A DNA stretch of 64,000 nt, from NCBI GenBank assembly GCA_029204225.1, contig CM055094.1, positions 14,512,928 through 14,576,927 of the forward strand, written 5' to 3'. Shown in pieces: positions 32,521-45,709 of this stretch. Below the pieces are notes generated by a model. It made no database searches. It was not told the origin of the DNA and was given only the letters and a program-made list of their open reading frames with translations. Source of the stretch: Diphasiastrum complanatum. Its lineage: Eukaryota > Streptophyta > Lycopodiopsida > Lycopodiales > Lycopodiaceae. Each line of letters starts with the position of its first letter. The first letter of the stretch is position 1. A program made the position numbers and the translations under genes.

Positions 32521-35143
32521 CATTTCTCCTACATTATTTTGATAGTTGGCAGGCAAACCTAGGACAAACTACCATAAAATGTTCCCACATAATGAAGCAA
32601 TATGCTAATGTGTCAACATCTAAAATATCTGATCTATCCAAACAAGAGAAAAAATTCATTATAATGCTTATGGTCATGACAAAGCATTATGATCTCTTTC
32701 TCTCAAAGAAAAGTATTTGCAATAACAAAAGCAAGTTATAAGTACTAACAAGCGAGATAAACTTTGTTGAATTTTCTATTTTTCATCCATAATTAGGTTT
32801 ACTCTTAGCTAGCAAACATCTTTAATCATATAAAGATGACATACTCAGACATAATTCAAATAAATATTTCTATGTTTGTTATGATTTTTATTTCTTTAAA
32901 TTATGACAGTATATTCATTCAATGCACTATCCAAACTATGGTTTTTTTTGTGTGGTCATTTTCTTTAGTTCTCTACAATGTTTGATATTTTTTGTAAACT
33001 CCAAGAGGAAGCTAAGTTAATTTTGGGGAGTATATTTTAGGTGAAGATCTTCATGTTACTAGTTCCAATTCTCCTTATTCAAAAAGTCAAGTTTTTTCTT
33101 ACTTGAAAATTGTAATGTGAAAATAGAATGAGTAAGGTGTAACAATGCTCATTGAAAACGTAAATCTCAATCTATTTCCAAAACTATTTTAGTATGTATT
33201 TCTTATTCTTGTATTATATAGGACAATGAGATTTAAACAATTAATATGAAAGATATGTCTTGGTTGCTCCACTATATTATGAACAACTTTTAAATAGATA
33301 TAATTGTTTGTAGATGCAAATAGATGTCTTTCATGGCAATTTATGAGAAATGTTGCAATTTTAAATTGGAAAACTTACCAATTCTTGAAAATGGCATTGC
33401 ATAGCATGTTAAATATTATTGAGTAATAGTAAAAGATATAGCTCTTTATATATAAAATTTGGGAGGTTGAAGTGACTTGTCTTCACATAATGAGATAGCT
33501 AGGCCACTACATATGACATGAATGATCTATATTGATGTTTCATCACTTTTGAAGTTAAACAAAGACCATGCTATGAAATGAAACCATTAAAATAAAGTTG
33601 GATCAAATGCTGGCTCCATGTATGATAAGATTATAAACCCATCATGTAAGCATGATCTTTTACCAAGATCAATAAGACTAATGAAATGATTTTCCCATTT
33701 AAAAAAGGATTTTTTTCTTGCTATCATAAACAATTATAAAATTATTTACCTAAATTTGGCTTTCTTATCTAGGGCAAATGACTATTATCACCTAGCAAAA
33801 TGCTTCATTAAATTCATGATTCATTATAAAACTGATGTCTTATAACGCAAGATTTGTTTTAAGGACACTTTGGTATCCCTCATAACCCATGGCACTCAAT
33901 AGTTTTAAAAAATATAATGTTCACAAAATTCCATGAACATGTATGTAGCTAACTTGCTATTTTTAATCGTTTGAAAAAACTAGACCGAAGTCGAGCTTGT
34001 ATCCTTTACACTAACATCACAAAATATGACCTATTTTCTTAAATTAAAATGGCCCAATGAGAACACCCCCTCTATAGAAAATTAACATCCTTTGTAAAAG
34101 TTCAGTGACATGGAGCATTGGGTGGATCCTTCTAGTCATCTATGAGGTTAACCATTGAGGAGTCCAAAATGGGCTCTCCTATTCCCCTATGAAAGGGCAT
34201 CCACGACTCACAAAAAGTTAGGGAGAGTCTTGAAATGCCCTATGAGAGTGTTAAGCCTTGCATTATGAAGCAATTTTGTACCTCTTAGCAGTTTATTTGT
34301 TAACAAAAAAGATCTCTACACATTTCAATAGACTTGAAGTATTATAGTACATATTGCTATATGTAGTACACTTGCTAAGGCGTGATCTTTCTATACTCAT
34401 ACTTGAATCACCAACGTTCGAAATATGTGTCAAAACAAAAAAGAGTAGTGTCAAATTTTCAGTTGCCTATGGTAGAGCAACAAATCAACTGTGAAAACAA
34501 TATTACATTTAGTTGTAATATAGAAAGAAAACTATAAAAATAGCAAGATATATAGGCAATAAATGTAGGTCCATCTTTGTCCCATCAACGATGGACTCCT
34601 ATTGAATGTGTGGATAAGTGTGGTTACATGTAGCGCTCCAGTGAACTACCAAAGAGACACTTCATCATTGAAGGTGCTCACACAAAAGGTTATGTATGTT
34701 GTAAAGCCTTTGCTTATACAATCTATGCAAGTCTTATACAAGACAAGCTTGTTTTGAAGCATCCTACCATTGCTGCATCAACGATTCACAGGATGCAATA
34801 ATTTGAAAAAAAATTCAGAGAGCAGCGTTCTATTGAAACATGCCAAAACGTGATTTCATAGCTAAGGTTGCGCTTTAGTGCTAATGGATCACCAAATTTT
34901 AAAGCTAGTAAGCTTTGGAGTAATGCTAGGAACTGTTGAAAAAAAGTTTGTTCATCACAAGTTTTAGTATTTTATACAAAGAGATTAGGTCATCAATTGC
35001 GATCACCTATTGGCTGGTGATCAGCTGGCATCTATCTGGTCCTTGTCATTGATTGTTGATAAGTGATGAAATTGGCCGTAAACATTCTGTCTCAATAAAT
35101 GAACCAAAACTGTAGCTCTATAGAAATGAACTAGAACAACCAC
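32521..35143. other. 2.6 kb AT-rich intergenic/repeat DNA, no gene seen
   Basis: No frame above background, no recognisable motif and no clear LTR border. The sequence is strongly AT-rich with A and T runs. It may be ancient transposon DNA. Confidence 0.5.
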
Positions 35144-35558
35144 ATGCGACACTGTCGTATTTTTTGCGAAAAAAATGAAAAAGGTGAAAAACTATCTTCC
35201 ACTAAATCAGAGTACATTGGAGCCTCTCAAGCGACAAAGAAAACAATTTGGTTGAGAGACTTACTCTCAGATATCGGTTTGAATCAATATGCTCCGATGA
35301 CATTATTTTGTGATAATCAAAGTGCCATCGCTTTATCAGCCAACCCTAGATCTCATTCCAAGAGTAAGCACATTGAACTGAAGTATCATTTCGTCAAAAG
35401 CAAAGTTCTCAATGAAGAGATCAGATTGTAGTATTGTAAAATGCAAGATATGACAGTAGATGTTTTTACTAAAACATTAAGTTTGAAGTCACACAGAAGA
35501 TTATGTGTAGAACTGAGTTTGAAAGTCAAAGCACTCAAGGATTCAAATTAAGGAGAAT
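35144..35558 (+). pseudogene. Ty1/copia RNase H fragment with polypurine tract
   Basis: Frame 35144-35431 has STKSEYIGASQATKKTIWLR, FCDNQSAIALS and KHIELKYHFVKSKV. After a stop it continues with DMTVDVFTKTLSLKSHRRL to the end of RNase H. The polypurine tract TTAAGGAGAA precedes the LTR. Same family as 1-664 (ISDIGLNQY..., LSANPRSHS shared). Left side truncated inside RNase H. Confidence 0.85.
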
Positions 35559-36060
35559 TGTTGAATTATTCTCCTTCTTATCAATCGACTAATCGGTTTT
35601 AATTTGCATCCATTGTTTATCCAGTTCTGCGGATTTTCCTGTGTGATTATACAATCTGCAGAATTTCAAGTGTTTTTACACAGTTTGCAAAATTACACGG
35701 AGTCTACGACAGTGTCTCATTTTTCACCTGTCAAGAATCCCGTTGAAAAATGCAGTGTCTCCTTTTTCGCATTTTTTGTTTGACATAAATCTCGTGTAAA
35801 ATCACAGTGTTGTATTTTTCGCTTTTTTTAAAGAGCCTCAAATGTTAAGAAAATGACTCTGGCAAAGTGTGGGACAACCCTAAATGAAATTTAAGGGCAC
35901 CTTCAAAGATTGATTCAGAATAGATTTTGAGAAATTTGACAAGATCGAATAACCCATTATACGTTGGTATCTCTAACCAAGGTGACCTTCTAACAATCAC
36001 TAGTGGAACGTCCATTGTGAATCGATTCAATCAGACAATGAAATTAGATCTAGATTTTTC
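35559..36060 (+). repeat. 3' LTR of the 35-kb copia fragment, with U3 repeats
   Basis: Starts TGTTGAATTATTC after the polypurine tract. A degenerate ~47-bp unit starting CAGTGTCTC.TTTTTC occurs at about 35709, 35752 and 35803. The right border is uncertain. From 36060 to 36300 nothing further is supported. Confidence 0.5.
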
Positions 36061-36299
36061 AATCGAATCCTATCTTAGATCAGATATGTAAAAAATTCTA
36101 TCACTTGACAATAATCAAATTTTTTATTTTTTTGAAAAAAGATCTTTGATCAAGCGATTGAAACTTCTAAAATCAGATTTTTTTAACTGCTAAATTTACA
36201 TGAGCCACTTGGTTGTATGCGCTACTGATTGTTCGAAACGCCATACCTCAGTGTTGCATTAGGTGCCCCTTGATGATAAGGATAAGAAGTTTGATAGGG

Positions 36300-37270
36300 A
36301 CTCCTCCTTTGTTGTATGATCTAGGGGTTAAATGGCCAAAATGTTGTCTCCTGCGATGAAACATTGCACAAATGACAAAATCTCTATGTCAATCTCAAAT
36401 TTTGCTTTAAGGCCAGACACTCATTGGTTGTATGGTTATGTGTGCAAACTGAGCACCATATATTTTCTTGGTGAAGATACTGCAACTGGTTCTACTTTGG
36501 TGGATTTGGATGTGCTACAATTCCCTACAGGGCCTTCAGTTTCTGATCAAACTGAGTCGTCAGTTGTTCCATCTGCTGTTTGTGTAGCTTTACTATTTGT
36601 TCCATCAATAGCTCGATTGATAGGTTGGTTGCGTTGGATGATGATGCTACCAAAGGATTTGGAGTGTGGGTGGTTGGATATGATTCATCATCGGAACCCT
36701 CATCCTCTTCCTTGATGGCATCTTCCATTGCTTCTTGCAAAGTAGCATATTGCTCTCGTCTTTTAAGCTCTTGTTTGATACTACTTGGCAGCTCCACAAG
36801 GAACCACATAATCACTACATGATCGGGAGTTAGGGTTGTATTGCACTCGGATCTTAGATGTTTGACCCATTCGATATAGTCCCTGACCCTTTCTCTTTTT
36901 CCCACCTTTACTTTGCTCAGCAGGAGAAACGGATCTTCCAAGAACTTCCTTGGTTTAAAGCGCATGATGAGAGCCGCTTTAACCGCTTCCCAAGTGTTTT
37001 TCTCTTATTTTGATAGGTTGAAGTACCAATCTTGTGCAACTACCTACCAAAGACATCGGGAATAGCATCAACTTCTCTATCAGTGTGTGCTCGTCGTAGG
37101 CTTGCTCATAGATCTAGAAGAATCTGATAGGATTTAATGACCATCATATTTAGGTATTTCCATTTGGTGCCCTCTGGACTACTTGCAATGGTGCAACATG
37201 TATAGGTTGGCCTATTGGATCCATTGGTGCTGGTTCTGGTTCTGCCTCGATATGTGCAGTTGCTTCATTT
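36300..37270 (-). pseudogene. LTR-retrotransposon gag (gypsy-type) relic
   Basis: The minus-strand frame 36525-36965 (146 aa) has the features of a retrotransposon gag: RMRF...FLEDPFLLLSKVK, YIEWVKHLRSEC, and a glutamine/lysine-rich helical C-terminus (LMEQIVKLHKQQMEQLTTQF) suggesting a coiled coil. Upstream to about 37250 the reading continues with stops (TWEAVKAALIMRF; PEPAPMDPI...). Downstream, near 36440, VCTHNHTTNEC could be a decayed zinc knuckle. Orientation matches the PBS and LTR at 38190-38965. Confidence 0.65.
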
Positions 37271-38189
37271 AATATTATGATACTTTTATTTCTTCCATAT
37301 GTGATTCATGTCATTCACAATATTCACAATAGATTTAGTGGGCTTTGCTATTTGACGATGTGACTAGAAGTTGCTTCAAACTGTCAAAATTTTCAAACAA
37401 AGAATTGTTGTATGGGCTATTTCCAAATAACGCTCAACATGTGCTATAATGCCATATTCTGAAATAGGTTATAGTATCAAAGTAAAGTTTGATTAGGCTT
37501 CATGTGTTACAAAGAAAGACATTTCTTTTCATCTACAAAAATATGTATTTTATATAAAACTTTTGATGTAAACATGAGGAGTGACCAAGTCATTTATACT
37601 GTATTTTGATTTTTAGGTTTTGCCATGAAAGCAATAAGGTATTGTGAAGATTTGCTAAAAGTTGAGTTGTTGCTTTTAGGTGACTTCGGGATGGGTTATT
37701 ATTATTCATTCTTTACTCCTCTAAATTTTAGCCTTTTTTTTTTTTTTTTTCTTTTTTTTCTTTTCATTTTTCAATGATTTGAATGTATCTTGAGTATAGA
37801 AGACAAAGCATAGTGTGACATTTCAAATCGCTTTGTTTGTTATGTGGTATATTGTATAGAGCTTTTATTGAAACTAAAACATCATGGCATACCACAATAG
37901 CCTTGTCATAGTGATAATATTATTGTTCAAAAGATATGAGTATATAAATTTCCAAACATAAAAAAAGTCATTAAATAAGAATGAAGCCCTCAAAGTAAAA
38001 GTAATAAATATAGCCTTTTATGCTAGACTTACAGGTTATAAATTTGCAAAATATAGGCATATGTGTCAAACTTACAAGTTTCAAGGTAAGACATTTTCTT
38101 TTTCTCAAAATAAATCATGTTTTCATATATAAAAACAACTCTTTTAAAGAGCATGTCAATTACTAAAAAATTTCACTCCTTCATACTTA
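37271..38189 (-). other. Non-coding leader of the minus-strand LTR element
   Basis: About 900 bp between gag and PBS with no ORF. It contains a T-rich tract on the + strand (37733-37771). Confidence 0.45.
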
Positions 38190-38201
38190 GCTCTGATACC
38201 A
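38190..38201 (-). promoter_or_regulatory. Primer-binding site of the minus-strand LTR element
   Basis: GCTCTGATACCA on the + strand is the exact reverse complement of TGGTATCAGAGC, the initiator tRNA-Met PBS. It lies directly against the LTR end at 38202. Confidence 0.9.
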
Positions 38202-38965
38202 TGATAAATTTAGGACAATAATGATTGTACTTTACAATCATAGAGAGTTATCGGTTGCTTAATCAATGGATCTATCAAGTTCTACACATTAGATCTTGAT
38301 CTAGATTCACTACACTTGGATTTAAACAAGAGCAATGGATCAACACAACATAAATTAGTGAGAGCGGCCTCACACGTGTGGAGTACTGTCCACAGTACGG
38401 CCTGCACTTGAAACAACAAGTACAATAATCCTAGATAGCAATCATTCATAGAAATCACAAGACAAATGACTAGAAACCTCACAAAAGTGTAAAATACAAA
38501 AGTCTCATCAATTTTTTTAGCAAAATGATGATCCTTTTATGGATCAAGTACATCCACGAGTCTGGTACAGTCCAACAGGTCTTCACATGTGTGAAGAGTG
38601 CCACATCACTCAGATCTATCCATTTGATCCATCCTTGATCCTTATCCAAAGTTGACCTTCTAAAATATGGCTAAAAGCCAAAAAGCTAGTCTCCTAGAAT
38701 ATAGGAATATTCCCTACAAAATAGGATCTAAGGAAAAGGGTCAACTCTTATCTTCTAGTACTCTATACACACGTGTGAACATCCACTTGCCATGTGGGAG
38801 CATTTACTCATGCACATGCAAGGAAAAGCTAATTTCTAGGTGACTAGTCAACTTGACTAAAAACTAGCCATATCATGTTCACACTAACTAGATTGATACA
38901 AAATCAATTTAGATATATACAAGTATGAAAAGTACATCCACACGTGTGAAATCATATCATCAACA
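38202..38965 (-). repeat. 5' LTR (764 bp) of the minus-strand element
   Basis: On the + strand it runs from TGATAAATTTAGG (next to the PBS) to ...CACACGTGTGAAATCATATCATCAACA; read on the minus strand it begins TGTTGATGATATGATTTC. It contains three CACACGTGTG-type palindromes (near 38369, 38769 and 38939). No matching LTR was found at the left end of the element. Confidence 0.7.
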
Positions 38966-39049
38966 TTATTCCAGTGTTTGATCAATATTTACAATAACCA
39001 ATGTCAAGTGAGAAGTGATAATTTTCAACGGACAGGAAGTAAGCTAATT

Positions 39050-41360
39050 ATATTGTCAACCATCAACGGAGAGATTCTGTGGTTTATGCCAGAGATTTGT
39101 CTGCAGACATATAACTTAGCAGATTTGCGGTATTTCAATCTTCATGCAATTCCGTAAGATAATAAGATTAAGAGTGTGGCTTTGTTCTTCCAAGGAAAGA
39201 CTTCATCATGGTGGCATGATTTTGCAACCCAAACCCACTACATGGGAAAAATTCAAGGAAGCATTCAAAAAATTGATTGTGATTGCGGACAATTCTGACT
39301 ATTACCAAAGATTCATAAGTTGCAAAATGAAAACGCGAATTTTAGACTCTTACAAGTGCAAGAATTTATATCTTTATGAACCAAACTTCCATCATTTTAT
39401 TCAAAATTGGCACTCTGGCAGTTTATCCTAGGTTTGCTAGTTTTACTATCAGAATGAATCAAAGGAAAATGTGCTTCAGACTTTCGTTGATGTTGTACAA
39501 GTCATGAAAGCTTATGATTCCATGGTGGTGACATTCAGGAAGCAGTTTCAAACATTAGAGGCATTTTGTGCTCCAAAAAGACCCTTTAAGAATTCGTGCA
39601 AGATGTAGTTTATATTATTAAAATATTATAACACTAATATTTTGACTTGCCATAACTTCTTAATCGTAGCTCAAAAGTATGTCATGTAACAGTTCATTGG
39701 AAAGCCCTTGTCAAGTGCTTTCCAATGCACCAAACTTCACTAAATTTGGAATTACCACTAAAAAGTTATGCCATTTTTAGTGTGGAATCAAAATGTGGAC
39801 TCAAAAAGTTACGTTACGTAGATTTCAAATTTGAGTGTTTGATTGGTCCATGTGTAAGAAAAAATTGAGAAAAAATATAGAAAGAATCTTTACAAAGGGT
39901 CTTTTTTGGATTTAGAACTCCTCTAATGCTGATCCATTTGTTTCCAACAAGAAAAAAGAGAAAACATGAGTTCGTGACAGAAAGCAAGTCAAATATTTTG
40001 ACGAACTAGATCAAATGGCATCAAAATTAAAGCAAAAGAAGCAAACGTCTTGGAAGAAGGCTAAGAAGGCAAATGTGTGTTTTGTTTGCAACAAGCCTAG
40101 ACATGTTATGAAGTTCTGCCTGAAGCAAAAGTAACCCAATAGCTCAAGTCATTCAGATGCCAAGTAAAGAAAATCTAAAATTGAAAATTAACATATTGAT
40201 TGTGAGGGTGAATATTCATTTAGTACTGCTTCATTCTTGCCTAATGAATTATTTTGTTTAAAAGGCACTATTATGGGACACAAATTTAGTATGTTGGTGG
40301 ATAGTGGTTCAACTCATACTTTTATTAATTCTTGTCTTGTGTAGAAACTGAGCCTGGAAACTTAAGCCAATGATCATAGATATAAGGTATATCTAGCTTC
40401 AGGTGTGGAGTTGGAGACTTGGGATGTCAGAGTTCAGAGCTCTCAGTTTGTATTCAAGGCTATAGAGAGTTAATTAATTTTCAAGTGTTAGATTTAGTGC
40501 ATATGGAGGGGTATGAACGGTTATTCAATAAATCTCCTAATATTGATTTTGAGGAGCATGATACATACATCCGTCTAGAATGATTTCAATAGTTGCTAAT
40601 GTAATGAAAATTTTTGATTCACAATATGAAGCTTATTTTTTGTTTGAGCAAATAGAAAAAAATAAGATCTTAGTTAAATTCAAAGATATTTTTCCAGTTG
40701 AATTACCTCATGGAATACCACCATCTAAGTTAGTAGACCACTTTTAGAGTTAATTCCTGGTAGTCACCCTATCTCTAAACAATCATACCGGTTTTCTCAT
40801 AAAGAGGAGATTGATATTAATAATCAAATTGATAATTATCTTAAGATGGGTCACATACAACCCAGTAAATCACCATGGGGTGATCACAGTCCTTTTGAAG
40901 TGAAGAAAGATGGAGGCTTCTAGATGTGCGTGGATTACAAGGGATTGAATAAAGTAACTATTAAAAATAAATATCCATTGCCTTGAATGGATGATATGGT
41001 GAATCGATTAGGTGGAGCTAAATACTGCACAAAGATATATCTCAGAACAGGGTAACATCAGATTAGAATTCACATACATGATGTGCAAAAGACTGGTTTT
41101 TCAAATGAGATTCGATCATTATGAATTTCTTGTGTTTCGTTTTGGGTTGAAGAATGCACTTGCGACATTTCAATATATGATGAATGATTTTTTTGTCCAT
41201 ATCTAGGTCAATTCATAGTTGTATCTCTAGATGATATTCTCATCTACAGTAGTACTCTTAAGGAGTGTTTAGATCATCTTAAGACTATCTTGAGGATTTT
41301 AGAAGAGAAAAACTATTTGCTTAAGAATCCAAGTGCGATTTCTTTAAGCATGCATCAGTA
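39050..41360 (+). pseudogene. Ty3/gypsy element relic (gag-PR-RT)
   Basis: Plus strand. A gag core fragment at 39144-39431 includes PTTWEKFKEAFKK. The zinc knuckle C-FVC-NKPRH-VMKF-C lies near 40080-40120 and the protease MLVDSGSTHTF near 40290-40330. RT from about 40720 ([36 protein letters not shown]), with FDHYEFLVFRFGLKNALATFQ at 41110-41180 and DDILIYS-like remains near 41230. Stops and frameshifts throughout. The gag is interrupted by non-coding DNA at about 39600-39960. At 41370-41390 the gypsy sequence passes abruptly into copia sequence. Confidence 0.8.
39600..39960. repeat. Dispersed repeat inserted in gypsy gag (relative at 50.2-50.4 kb)
   Basis: About 360 bp of non-coding DNA between gag fragments. 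The part 39803-39926 (GTTACGTAGATTTCAAAT.TG...TTTGATTGG, then TCTTTACAAAGGGTCTTTTT, AGAACTCCTCTA) recurs at 50285-50415 in the same orientation. It is probably LTR-derived. Confidence 0.6.
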
Positions 41361-41389
41361 TTTCTTGGTCATTGTGACAAAAGAAGAAA

Positions 41390-44300
41390 GAGAAGTGCCA
41401 TTATTGCAAGAAGTACGGGCACTTCATCGGGGATTGTAAGAAGAAAATTGCGAAAGAGGAGAGCAAAGGAATTGATACTAGTGCTGCACTTGCTTCTTTG
41501 GAGCAAGAGCTTGAAGCTAGTGATGATCTCTTCAACCAAGACTATGCTTTTGTGTCTAGCATTGCTTCTACAATTACTTCTACATCTATGAGAAATTCAA
41601 GGGTTTTGTTTTGCAAGTTGTTGATTTTCAGCCCATTGAATGGGTGATTGATAGTGGTGCTACTCGTCATATGACTTTCCGCAAAGAAGCATTCACTAAA
41701 TTAGTGAAAATGCGAAATGGAAGCAAGGTACAATGTGCAGATAATGCATGTTATCCTATTCATGGAATTGGAATTGTAGCCTTCATTCTATCTAATGGTG
41801 AAGAAAAGTACATCAAGAATGCTTTATGTTCCGAGAATCAAGAAGAGTCTTCTTTTGGTTTCAACTCGGGAACAATGGATGATGGCTTATTCATTATGGA
41901 TACCTATGAGCGACAAATTCCCTCTATATGTCTTGTTGCTTCTACATCACAATCATTGGAGTTGGCTAAATTGTGGCATGCAAGGTTTGGACATCTCAAC
42001 TTTGCAAGTTTGAAGAAGCTGAAGACATTTAATATGATAGAAGATTTTCCTACCATTGAGCAGCCGGAAGGGCATGTATGCGAGGGGTGCATACTTGGAA
42101 AGTTTCAAAGGAAACCTTTTCCAATTGATGGAACCATAAGGGTTCTTGATAAATTTGATCTGGTTCATAGTGATGTTTGATGAGGACCGAATCCATTGGA
42201 AAGTGCATCTATTTTGTGACTTTTATTGATGACTTTTCCTGTTTTACATGGATCTATCCTATGAAGGCTAAATCTAAAGTTTTTCAACATTTCAAAGATT
42301 TTCTAGCAATGGTGAAAAATCAGTTTGGGCATTTGTTGAAGACCCTACGCACCGATCGAGGAGGGAAATAGATTAAGAATACATTCGGTGCATTTCTTCG
42401 AGAGAAGAGAATTATACATCGAATGACAACTCCCTATACGGCTCAACAAAATGGTGTTGTCGAGCGAAAGAATTGCACACTTATGGAGATGGCTCATTGC
42501 ATGCCCAAAGAATTCACTAGATGTTGTCCCAACTCATATCCTGAAGGGGGACAACCCACATAGTATGAATGTTGAAGTTTTTCTAGATTTGGTACCATCT
42601 TCTATTTTTAGAGATAAGGGACAACAATCAACCAGTTTTGAACTGCCTAACACCTCATCAAGTTTAGAGCCTAATATTCATCAAGAACCAACCATTGTTG
42701 CTCAAAATCAGCTTGTAGGAATAGTTGGCAAGATCTTGGACAACCAAGAATAATGTCGGAAGATCTTGGACAACACAGAGCAATTTTGGAAAATCTTGGA
42801 CAACAAATTGCAAGAAGGGACATGGCTACTGGAAAGCCCAAAACAGTCCCACGGTGGCTGTTGGCGACTTTGTGGGATAGCAAAGTAAGTTCGTTCTATC
42901 ATGGAAAGACACGTGCCTCTACAAAATCAGTGGACTATGCTAATTTTTTAGTTTTTGCTCTTACATCTCATGGAGATGTTGCGGAAGAACCTAATTTTTG
43001 TGAGCAGGCCAAGGGAGTAAATTGTTCGGGGGATGTGATGCAAGATGAGTATGATTCACTCATGAAGACCAGATTTGGGTTCTTGTTGATCTTCCTCATG
43101 GGAAGAAGACAATTGGTTCTAAATGGGTATACAAAATCAAGTACAAGATAGATGATACCGTTGAAAGGTACAAGACAAGGCTTGTTGCCAAAGGCTATGC
43201 TCAACAAAAGGGGATTGATTATGAGGAAACTTTTGCTCCTACTGCTCGGATGACTACCGTGAGGGTCCTAACCTCTTTGGTTGCCCATTTTGGTTGGTGT
43301 TTGTGACAATTTGACATAAAAACACCCTTCCTCAATGGTGATCTCAATGAGGAAGTGTACCTTCAACAACTTGCTAGTTTTTTGGTTGAAGGCCAAGAAG
43401 ATAAAGTTTGTCTTCTCAAGAAGGCACTTTATGGACTTAAGCAAGCCGCAAGGATGTGGTATCAAAAGATACATACCTACTTTTGTAATCGTGGGTTTAC
43501 TAATAGTCCTAGCGAATCTACTCTTTATGTCAAGCATACTTCAGATTATATCATCATTATTTTGCTTTATATTAATGATGTTATTCTTACAGGAAGTAAT
43601 GAGCAGCAGATTGATGCCTTAATACTTGATCTTGGTACGGTTTTTTGATACCTCAGATTTAGGTCTATTGCACTTTTATGTTGGTGTTGAGTTTGTACAA
43701 GAAGGGGCTGACATTTTCATCTAAAGAATGCTACATTGGGCAGATTTTGCTGCGGTTCAAGATGGAAGATTGCAAGCCGATTGTTACACCTATAGAGACA
43801 GGCTGAAATCAAGTAGTCAAGGTGATGGTGAACCATTTGATACTACTTTATATTGTCAAGCTATTGGTTGTCTCATTTACCTAAGTACTTCAAGACCGGA
43901 CATTTCTTATAGTGTCTCACTCATGAGTCAATTCATGCATGCCCCGATGACATCACATTGAAAAGTGTTAAAGAGAATCTTTTGATATCTTCAAGGAACA
44001 AGAAGTCATGGACTAGTTTTTCCTGCTTGTGATGATGCATGTTTGGTTGGATTTAGTGACTTGGATTGGGGTGGAGATCAAGACACTAGATGCTCTACAG
44101 GTGGACATTGCTTTTTCTATGGAAATTCTGCAATTTCTTGGTCAAGTAAAAAGCAACCCACTGTTGCTACTTCTTCTAGTGAGGCAGAATATAGACTAAT
44201 ATTTTCAACCACAACGAAGTGCTTATGGCTGAGAAGACTACTTGTTGACATGAAGTTTGGCGAGCCCTCAGCCACTCTTATCTTGAGTGATAGTCAAAGT

Positions 44301-44559
44301 GCTATTGCCATTGCATGAAATGTTGTTTTTCATGCGAGGACGAAGCACATCGAGATCCGTTATCACTTTGTTCAGGAGAGACTTTATAATGGAGACATTT
44401 TACTTGAGTATTGTCCTACAGAGGATAATATTGTGGACTTCTTCACTAAGGTGTTGCCTAGAGAGAAATTTGAAGCTTTATGAAAAGCTCTAAATTTAAG
44501 ACCACATAGTGGCTTTGTTACATAGTGAAGATTTCATTTTATGAATTGTCATTTAAGGA
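41390..44559 (+). mobile_element. Degenerate Ty1/copia element (gag knuckle to RNase H)
   Basis: Plus strand. CCHC knuckle C-HYC-KKYGH-FIGD-C near 41398-41440. Protease WVIDSGATRHMTF near 41641. Integrase LWHARFGHLN...CEGCILGKFQRKPF near 41970-42115, FIDDFSCFTWIYP, LRTDRGGK, QQNGVVERKN. A large rearrangement at 42480-42760 follows. RT fragments include YEETFAPTARM, ALYGLKQAARMWY and YINDVIL (catalytic YVDD changed to YIND) near 43570. RNase H has FSDLDWGGDQDTR.ST, SSEAEY, LSDSQSAIAIA and KHIEIRYHFVQE, plus VDFFTK near 44430. At least six frame breaks. Confidence 0.85.
42725..42830 (+). repeat. Short imperfect tandem repeat with GATCTTGGACAAC
   Basis: AGATCTTGGACAACCAAG, AGATCTTGGACAACACAG and AAATCTTGGACAACAAAT occur in succession (about 42731, 42770, 42794) inside the rearranged part of the copia relic. 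Confidence 0.7.
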
Positions 44560-45020
44560 GGGTGCTAGAAATAAATGACTATGCTTAGGTTAATCCATAG
44601 GTTACTTTGACCCAAAAGGTCGAGACTTGTGTAACCATGGGTATCTAGTTATTTAGGCCATCTTAAGTTTGTCTTAAGTTCAGTTGGATCCAATTTTGGT
44701 TATGTACTAACTCGTGGGTCCTTAGGGGTCTAATTTTGTCTAGGTTCCCTATCTTGACTTTTGGAGGTGCCCTACATTTAGTAGGTGGTTAAGCTTAGGG
44801 TTTGTTGGCATTTGGCCACATCCAAGTAGAGTACTTGTATGCTCATTGTGTATACGAGTGTTTACATTTGCTAAGTATTGCTCTCCATTTTTCTTGCTTG
44901 CATTTTCTACTTTCTCTTTGTCCTTGAGGGCTCTCCTTGAGGGCGCCTATGCTCCTCTCTCATTTGTCTTGTGGAGATTGTTTGATAGTTCCTACATCCC
45001 TGTCTATACAACAGCAGTAG
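44560..45020 (+). repeat. Probable 3' LTR of the 41-44 kb copia
   Basis: Follows TAAGGAGGG with TGCTAGAAATAAATGAC, a typical copia LTR start. The 3' limit is not determined. CT-rich downstream sequence near 44885-44970 fits an R/U5 region. A TTCACACGTGTGG motif occurs at about 45032, possibly from another LTR fragment (45030-45350). Confidence 0.55.
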
Positions 45021-45705
45021 CCTATTGTCCTTCACACGTGTGGATTCAAGATCTACAAGAAAATCACAATTCTACACATAGAAACTCAAGATACATGAGA
45101 AAATGACATGAGATAGACATAAAATCAACAAAGATGAATTCTCCACATGAATGATCAACTAATGATTATGTCCTCCATGCTGGTACATCTATTTTTAACA
45201 GCCATAATGTCATTTGGCCCTATTTCTCAACTATGCCCTAAAATGGCAACTTCTAGGTACTTCTCCAAAAACCTAGAAATTATGGTCCAAATGCAATGTA
45301 CCAAAATTAACCAAGTAGAATGGGTCCAAAAATGACCTCATCCACTTAGATACTTGCTAGAAATAGTAATAACACTATTTAGAGCCTTATTGACATTTAT
45401 GAAACTAACTCTAACTTGAGATTTTACTTTGGCCTCCAAAATTGCCAATTAAAATGTCGAAACTAGTTGACAATTTTCACAGTCATAAGATTACCCCGAA
45501 AGGGTTGAATATGTAGTAAATTAGAGAAATTCGATATTTTCGACAGTGGAAGTGATGAGTGGGTGGTTGACAGATCGGAAGCACGGTAGTTACCAACAAA
45601 TATTCAAGACAAATTGATTTTCAATCAGCAATGGAACAATCACAACGTAGATACAAATCTAGCACACAGATTGATATTCAAAACATGAGTACAAGGAGCG
45701 TGAAG
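45021..45705. other. AT-rich spacer, possible LTR debris
   Basis: No gene. Contains the TTCACACGTGTGGATTCAAG motif at its start and an A-rich stretch. Nothing else identified. Confidence 0.35.
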
Positions 45706-45709
45706 CTGG

